Below, one piece after another: positions 58,058-64,000 of a stretch of DNA of 64,000 nt; the first letter of the stretch is position 1; the number at the start of each line of letters is the position of its first letter. The notes under the pieces were generated by a model, which was not told the origin of the DNA, searched no databases, and saw nothing but the letters and a program-made list of their open reading frames with translations. Made by a program: the position numbers and the translations under genes. Source of the stretch: Symmetrospora coprosmae (lineage: Eukaryota; Basidiomycota; Cystobasidiomycetes; Symmetrosporaceae); contig VUYT01000052.1 in the NCBI GenBank assembly GCA_008802785.1, positions 1 to 64,000 on the forward strand. The letters are read 5' to 3'.

Positions 58058-58809
58058 GAGAGCGCGCGCGCTTTGAAACGCCAGCTCCTACCCTCCCGTT
58101 CGATCTTCCCATCGTAGCACAGGGCGTGCCAGCAGCACAATCGCTGCCGGCCGCCAGTGCCACCTCCCGTCACATTCCTGGAGTGAAGGACTGCAGGAAG
58201 GACTCGCAAAGGCGCAGTGGTCTTCTGGGTCAGAAACAAGCAGTCTCGGGCAAATCACGCAAAGCTTGTCGTTTTATCATGTCTGCAACAAAATTCGAAT
58301 GTGTCTCCACGCTTCGTGTCAGGGAGGACGCGTCGCCTGCGCATCGCGCATCAAGCCTGCGCCAAGTGTGCATGCCCTCTTTCGAAGCTGTGACTTGGTG
58401 CATATGGAGAAGCGCGCAGAGGAGACCAACTTGGCGGCTTGTCCGTAGCGAGACACCTAGGCGCATTAGTCGTGTATAACAAGTGAATTGCATAGCAATC
58501 GGTCAGGAAGGAAGGGGATGGACAACGAGGTGCGTGGATGAGGATGCTTTGGCGCACAGAGGGGCGAGGCGTAAGTTGTCCGAAATGATGATGCTGGCGA
58601 AGATCAAGGCTGAAGCGAAGTGCAGACGAAAGAGAGCTACAGTGAGAGTTCCAGAGACTCGGAAACTAGGACGGACAGGATGCGACTTGGATGAAGCGCA
58701 CGACACATGCACGCCTGGCCTGGCCTGGCTCGGCTTAGCTAGCTTTGCCGTTGCCGGGCAGAGGTGAGGTGCCGCAAAGCCGTGTCCAGCTCACCTCGTG
58801 CGGAAGAGC
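58058..58809. other. Convergent intergenic region
   Basis: 752 bases between converging CKS1 and PEP4 genes. Frames such as 58483-58767 show no protein character; no repeat or RNA gene is recognised. Confidence 0.4.
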
Positions 58810-60796
<1,987 letters not shown>

Positions 60797-60801
60797 TGTG
60801 A

Positions 60802-60835
<34 letters not shown>

Positions 60836-61148
60836 TGCTAGTGAGTGCTGTTGCCTGTTTCTGATATGCGTTCCGTTGCAGATGTCAAGAGGCGAAGCTG
60901 CGACCGACCCGGCCTGGGGGTGGGCAGAAGGGCTGGCGCGGCCTCGGTGGCGAGAAGGCCCAAAGGGGCAATTGTGTCGGATGCAGTCACTGGATGCATT
61001 GCTACAGAGTGCGTATACACATGCATATGTACACATCTCTGCATTCATTGCGCGTACGTACGTACATGCCGCGATGCCGCGTTCGGCGGATAAAGAAGGA
61101 TCCTGCCCCGCAGTTGCAAGCCGGTCATACAGGATAGCAGCACACGCC
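60797..61148. other. PEP4 promoter region
   Basis: 352 bases upstream of PEP4 and downstream of the SDR gene. It contains the (GTGC)n repeat and a (GTAC)n-like CGTACGTACGTAC stretch at 61054-61066. Confidence 0.45.
60803..60835. repeat. (GTGC)n tetranucleotide repeat
   Basis: About seven GTGC units (GCGTGCGTGC phase), directly before the PEP4 start codon on the opposite strand, so it lies in the PEP4 5' leader or core promoter. Confidence 0.85.
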
Positions 61149-62687
61149 TCACCAAGGGATCTCCTGCACAAACCAACGAATGCTCATCAGTCGGACCGAC
61201 GTGGCGGTGGTGAAGCTTCGGGAAGGAACAGACCCACCTTGCCCGCATAGTCAAAGAACTTGCCGCCCTGGCTCGCATCGAGGCCCTTGATGACGTCCAT
61301 GAGCATCTCGGCGCCCTGCTCCGGCGGGTGCACACCCGGTTTCGCCTCCTTGAGTTCCTCGTCCTTGTCGGACCGCTTCGGGTCGACGTACGGCTTGCTC
61401 AGGTCCGTCCCTAGCAGCGTGCCCGGGTGCAGCGCGATCGCAATGGCCTCGTTCGATGCGTTACCGCTCTTGGCAGACGTGCCGCCTGCACCGGCCGCCC
61501 GCTGGAGCTCAAGATTCAGCGTCTTGACGAGCTGGTTCGTGGCGGCTTTCGACTGTGCACGTAGCGGCGGGGCAGATTCACTTGAGCGCGTGCAGCGATG
61601 AAACGGGTCCAGACCGCGCGAGACGCCAGACAGTATTCCTCACCGCTCGGTACGAGTACCATCCGCCGAGATTCTTGTTGTCGCTGCAGGAGTCGCATCA
61701 GATAGTGAGACTCGCGGTGAGTCTGCGGCGGCGGCCAGCTCGGAAGCTCGGAACACACCTTATCGACCCGATCTGCCAGTCCCCATATCGGAGCAAGGTG
61801 TCAACGGGAGGCCTATAGAGCATGGAGCACACGAGCTTGTGTAGCCGAGCCTTTGTCTACTGTCGGGCTCGCGGCACTCACCCTCGCCGTCATGCTCGCG
61901 AGCACGCTCAGGTTCTCCTTGATGACTCCCTTGGCTGGGTCGTTCGAGTAATCGAGCTTGGTGCTCTTGCCAGGCAGGAGCGGAGTAAAGTGCTTGAAGG
62001 CGAGGGCATGCCCGAACGTGTTGATCTGCAGGTGGACAAGGATGGCGGGCGGGGCAACGGATGCAGTACAAAGTGTTGGGATCATGAGCACATACCGGTC
62101 TCGCAGGTTAGCGGCGGAGGTAGGCACAGGAAGAAACGCACCTTGAAGGTCTGCAGGAGCTGGTCATAGTCGATCTTCTGCACCGATTTCTCCGGGTGGA
62201 GCTGCATCGCATCGCATCGTATCGCGTCCGATCCCATGGCAGGATAGTCAGTCTCTCCGCGGTCATCAGAGCTTCAGAGTGTACCGCCAGCCACGACTGC
62301 GCGATAAGCGAGGCAGCTCACGATGCCGGCAACATTAATGAGCAGACGCAGGTTGCCCTTGCCAAAGCGCTCCTCGACGTCGCTCGCAGCGCGCTCGATG
62401 GTCCTTTCGTCCGTCACGTTCAGATCGAGCGTCGTCAGGCGCTCCTCCCCGCCATCTGGCAGAGAAGAGCCAGACAGGATGGCTTCGCGCGCCTTGTCGG
62501 ACTGCCGGGAGGACGTAGCGACGACCTGGAGATCTGTACGAGAGAGGAGGTACCGCGCAAAGTGGAGACCGAGGCCTCTGCAATGGACAGACGTCAGGGC
62601 GTCAGAGGATCCCAAAACTCGGAGCGTGCAGGGCCGGAAGGCAATACCGTACCTCGAGGAGCCATTGATGACTGCAACATTGGCCAT
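61149..62687 (-). CDS. Short-chain dehydrogenase/reductase
   Basis: Eight minus-strand exons (62687-62653, 62577-62322, 62201-62142, 62025-61882, 61772-61759, 61683-61644, 61552-61238, 61163-61149) give 292 aa. Classical SDR features: nucleotide-binding VAVINGSSRGLGLHFARYLL at the N-terminus, DLNVTDE, NVAGI (for NNAG), the strand with catalytic Ser (SVLASMTARIGSIS), and YSYRASKAATNQL with the Tyr and Lys of the catalytic tetrad. HPGTLLGTDLSKPY follows, as in many C-factor-type SDRs. The ending ..DYAGKEIPW is typical of this subgroup. Substrate unknown. A 14-nt exon (61772-61759) and a 15-nt final exon (61163-61149) are needed for the IGSI and EIPW segments. Intron 2 carries GATGC pentamers just before its acceptor. 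Confidence 0.92.
62202..62229. repeat. GCATC pentamer run in an SDR intron
   Basis: Three GCATC units and near-copies GTATC and GCGTC (GATGC on the gene's strand), lying inside intron 2 of the SDR gene and abutting its 3' splice site at 62202. Confidence 0.75.
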
Positions 62688-63041
62688 GGTGTGCAGTGAT
62701 ATCGATACAACTCGAAGAAGAGCTTGCACCCAAATCCGATGACGCCGGAAGCGATGCGGAAGCACGTGCATGCGGGCGTCGTCACGGGGTACCGAGGCGC
62801 ACAGGGCGAATGGACAGCCGCAAACAGGAGCACAGGGTAAAGCCATGAGCTGCCGTTTCGTGGCGTGTACTCGAATAACGTGTTTCGGCATTCAATTCGT
62901 CAAGATTCTAGTAACTACACGACTTTGGACGGGAGCACGACGACACGAGACTGGCGGGCAACAAGGGTTGTGCGAGCACGCTGCGGCTCGATGCGCTCGG
63001 TATTGTAGCGGATTTGTCTTGCCAGAAACGTCACCATCGTC
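62688..63041. other. Intergenic, minus-strand pair
   Basis: 354 bases upstream of the SDR gene and downstream of the Vip1-like gene; no gene or repeat recognised. Confidence 0.4.
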
Positions 63042-64000
63042 TTACGCCAGCCTGGGCGCGGTGGTCGCGGGGATGCCTCCCGCCGTAGCGGGCTGGGCAG
63101 CCGAGCTGAGGCCCTCGGAGCCCATGGTGGTCGTCGCCGACGAGGACGAGACGGGCGGGATGGCCGAGGTGTCGTTGGCGACGGCGCTGGCGTGCTTCTT
63201 GTCGGCGGCGATGCGGCTCGCCTCCTCGTGCACATCCTTGATGCTGTTCTTGGTCGTCGTGTAGAACGAGACGGCCTGCTGGCCGTACTGCGACGAGAGG
63301 GCGCGCGAGTAGTCTGCGGCGCGGGTGCGAAACGGCATCGGTCGGCATGGCATCGCATCAGCGACGCGTCCGGCGGAAACGGTTGTATAGGTAAAAGCAG
63401 GGCCACGCACAGCTCTTGCCAATGGCAAATGCACTCTTTGCCTTCTCCGTCACGCCTGCCTTCTCGTCGGCCTGCGCGTACGCCTGCCCGGCCTTCTGGC
63501 TGATCTGCGTCTGGGCGTCAATCTCTGCGCTCTTCTGCTTTGTCTGCTCGGTGAGGGTGCGGAAGAACTCGAGGAACCGGCTGCTGATGCCGTGCTTCTG
63601 GTCGAATGCGACGGCGCGGTTGATGATGGGCTCGCTGAGCACGTACCCGCTCGCGAGGTACTCGGCGACAATGGCGGTGCGCGGCTTGGCTTCCTGCGGG
63701 ATGTCGTCGTGGTCGTGCGCATCGCCGTGCACCGACGGGTGGTCGTCCGTCAGCTCCTCGCTCGAGACCTGGATGGGCGAGCCGTCGAGCGTGCCGCCTG
63801 CCGGTGTGCAGAGACGAGAAGTGTTTCATCAGCATGTCCACTCCCAGATGAAACGCACGGTACTGCGTGTGCGGGTATTCGCGTAATGGGGTCGTCGGAC
63901 ACCTACCATTGAGCATGAGCGCAGTCGAGGCGGCAGACGGCTTCTCAAAGACGACAATGGCCTTGTGGGCCTCCTGCATCTCGATGCTCTGGATAGAGCC
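63042..64000 (-). CDS. vip1: Vip1-like RRM protein, 5' end missing
   Basis: Minus-strand exons 64000-63907 (partial), 63797-63411 and 63313-63042 give about 250 residues; the start lies beyond the right edge. The visible part begins inside an RNA-recognition motif (SIQSIEMQEAHKAIVVFEKP, SAASTALMLNGGTLDGSPIQ), followed by a Glu/His-rich linker. A conserved helical region follows: AIVAEYLASGYVLSEPIINR, AVAFDQKHGISSRFLEFF, then AQADEKAGVTEKAKSAFAIG and YTTTKNSIKDVHEEASRIAA. This combination is the fission-yeast Vip1 family (single RRM plus helical C-terminal half), whose RNA target is unknown. The end is Ala/Ser/Pro-rich. Intron 63314-63410 contains GGCAT/CGCAT pentamers near 63342-63360. Confidence 0.88.

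Noticed and set aside
58003-58479. Longer C-terminal tail for CKS1
   Set aside because: The GTTTGT donor at 57941 joined to 58030 gives the family ending YQDKYG and a stop at 58057; the tail frame is unlike Cks proteins.

Overview
The window reads as nuclear DNA of a GC-rich basidiomycete fungus. Genes lie on both strands and most are split by introns of about 60-120 bp with GTGAGT/GTGCGT-like donors, CTGAC/CTGAT branch sites and CAG acceptors. The best-conserved proteins (RPA1, CKS1, PEP4, TRM6, USE1, MDM1, Gpt2/Sct1-type acyltransferase, Vip1) are fungal. High intron density in tiny genes (nine exons for a 101-aa CKS1) fits Exobasidiomycete-like Ustilaginomycotina or another intron-rich basidiomycete better than Ustilago; that placement is inference.

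Layout. 1 to about 270 is AT-rich, Asn-rich and unlike the rest, then breaks into a 3' fragment of GABA aminotransferase. 1.2-5.1 kb: Ser/Thr kinase with large inserts. 5.7-6.3 kb: small secreted six-cysteine protein. 7.1-9.9 kb: divergent pair, SNARE USE1 and a PQ-loop amino-acid transporter. 10.4-15.5 kb: large disordered protein. 16.0-18.2 kb: Sfp1-like zinc-finger factor. 18.6-22.9 kb: Mil1/TMCO4 lipase-like protein, divergent from a FAS1-domain protein (23.2-24.0 kb). 24.7-28.2 kb: two tandem paralogues of a family I do not recognise. 28.7-30.7 kb: TRM6. 30.8-33.3 kb: carotenoid oxygenase. 33.7-38.2 kb: MDM1 sorting nexin. 38.5-41.1 kb: four-helix membrane protein with a long coiled-coil tail. 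43.1-45.3 kb: Ser-rich orphan. 46.7-50.2 kb: glycerol-3-phosphate acyltransferase. 50.5-52.7 kb: secreted carboxylesterase. 53.7-56.5 kb: RPA1. 56.9-58.1 kb: CKS1. 58.8-60.8 kb: vacuolar aspartic protease. 61.1-62.7 kb: short-chain dehydrogenase. 63.0-64.0 kb: Vip1-like RRM protein running off the right end.

The genes are mostly unrelated housekeeping functions and there is no operon-like or biosynthetic cluster. Several touch endomembranes (USE1, MIL1, MDM1, acyltransferase, PEP4, PQ-loop), but I read that as coincidence. The most novel items are the tandem orphan paralogues at 24.7-28.2 kb, a recurrent GATGC/GCATC pentanucleotide array in divergent promoters and introns, micro-exons of 10-22 nt, and several introns that are multiples of three without stops. 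I saw no transposon, LTR element, CRISPR array or rRNA, and recognised no tRNA. Exon borders were worked out by hand from reading frame, phase and splice signals; summed coding lengths are divisible by three wherever I give a protein length.
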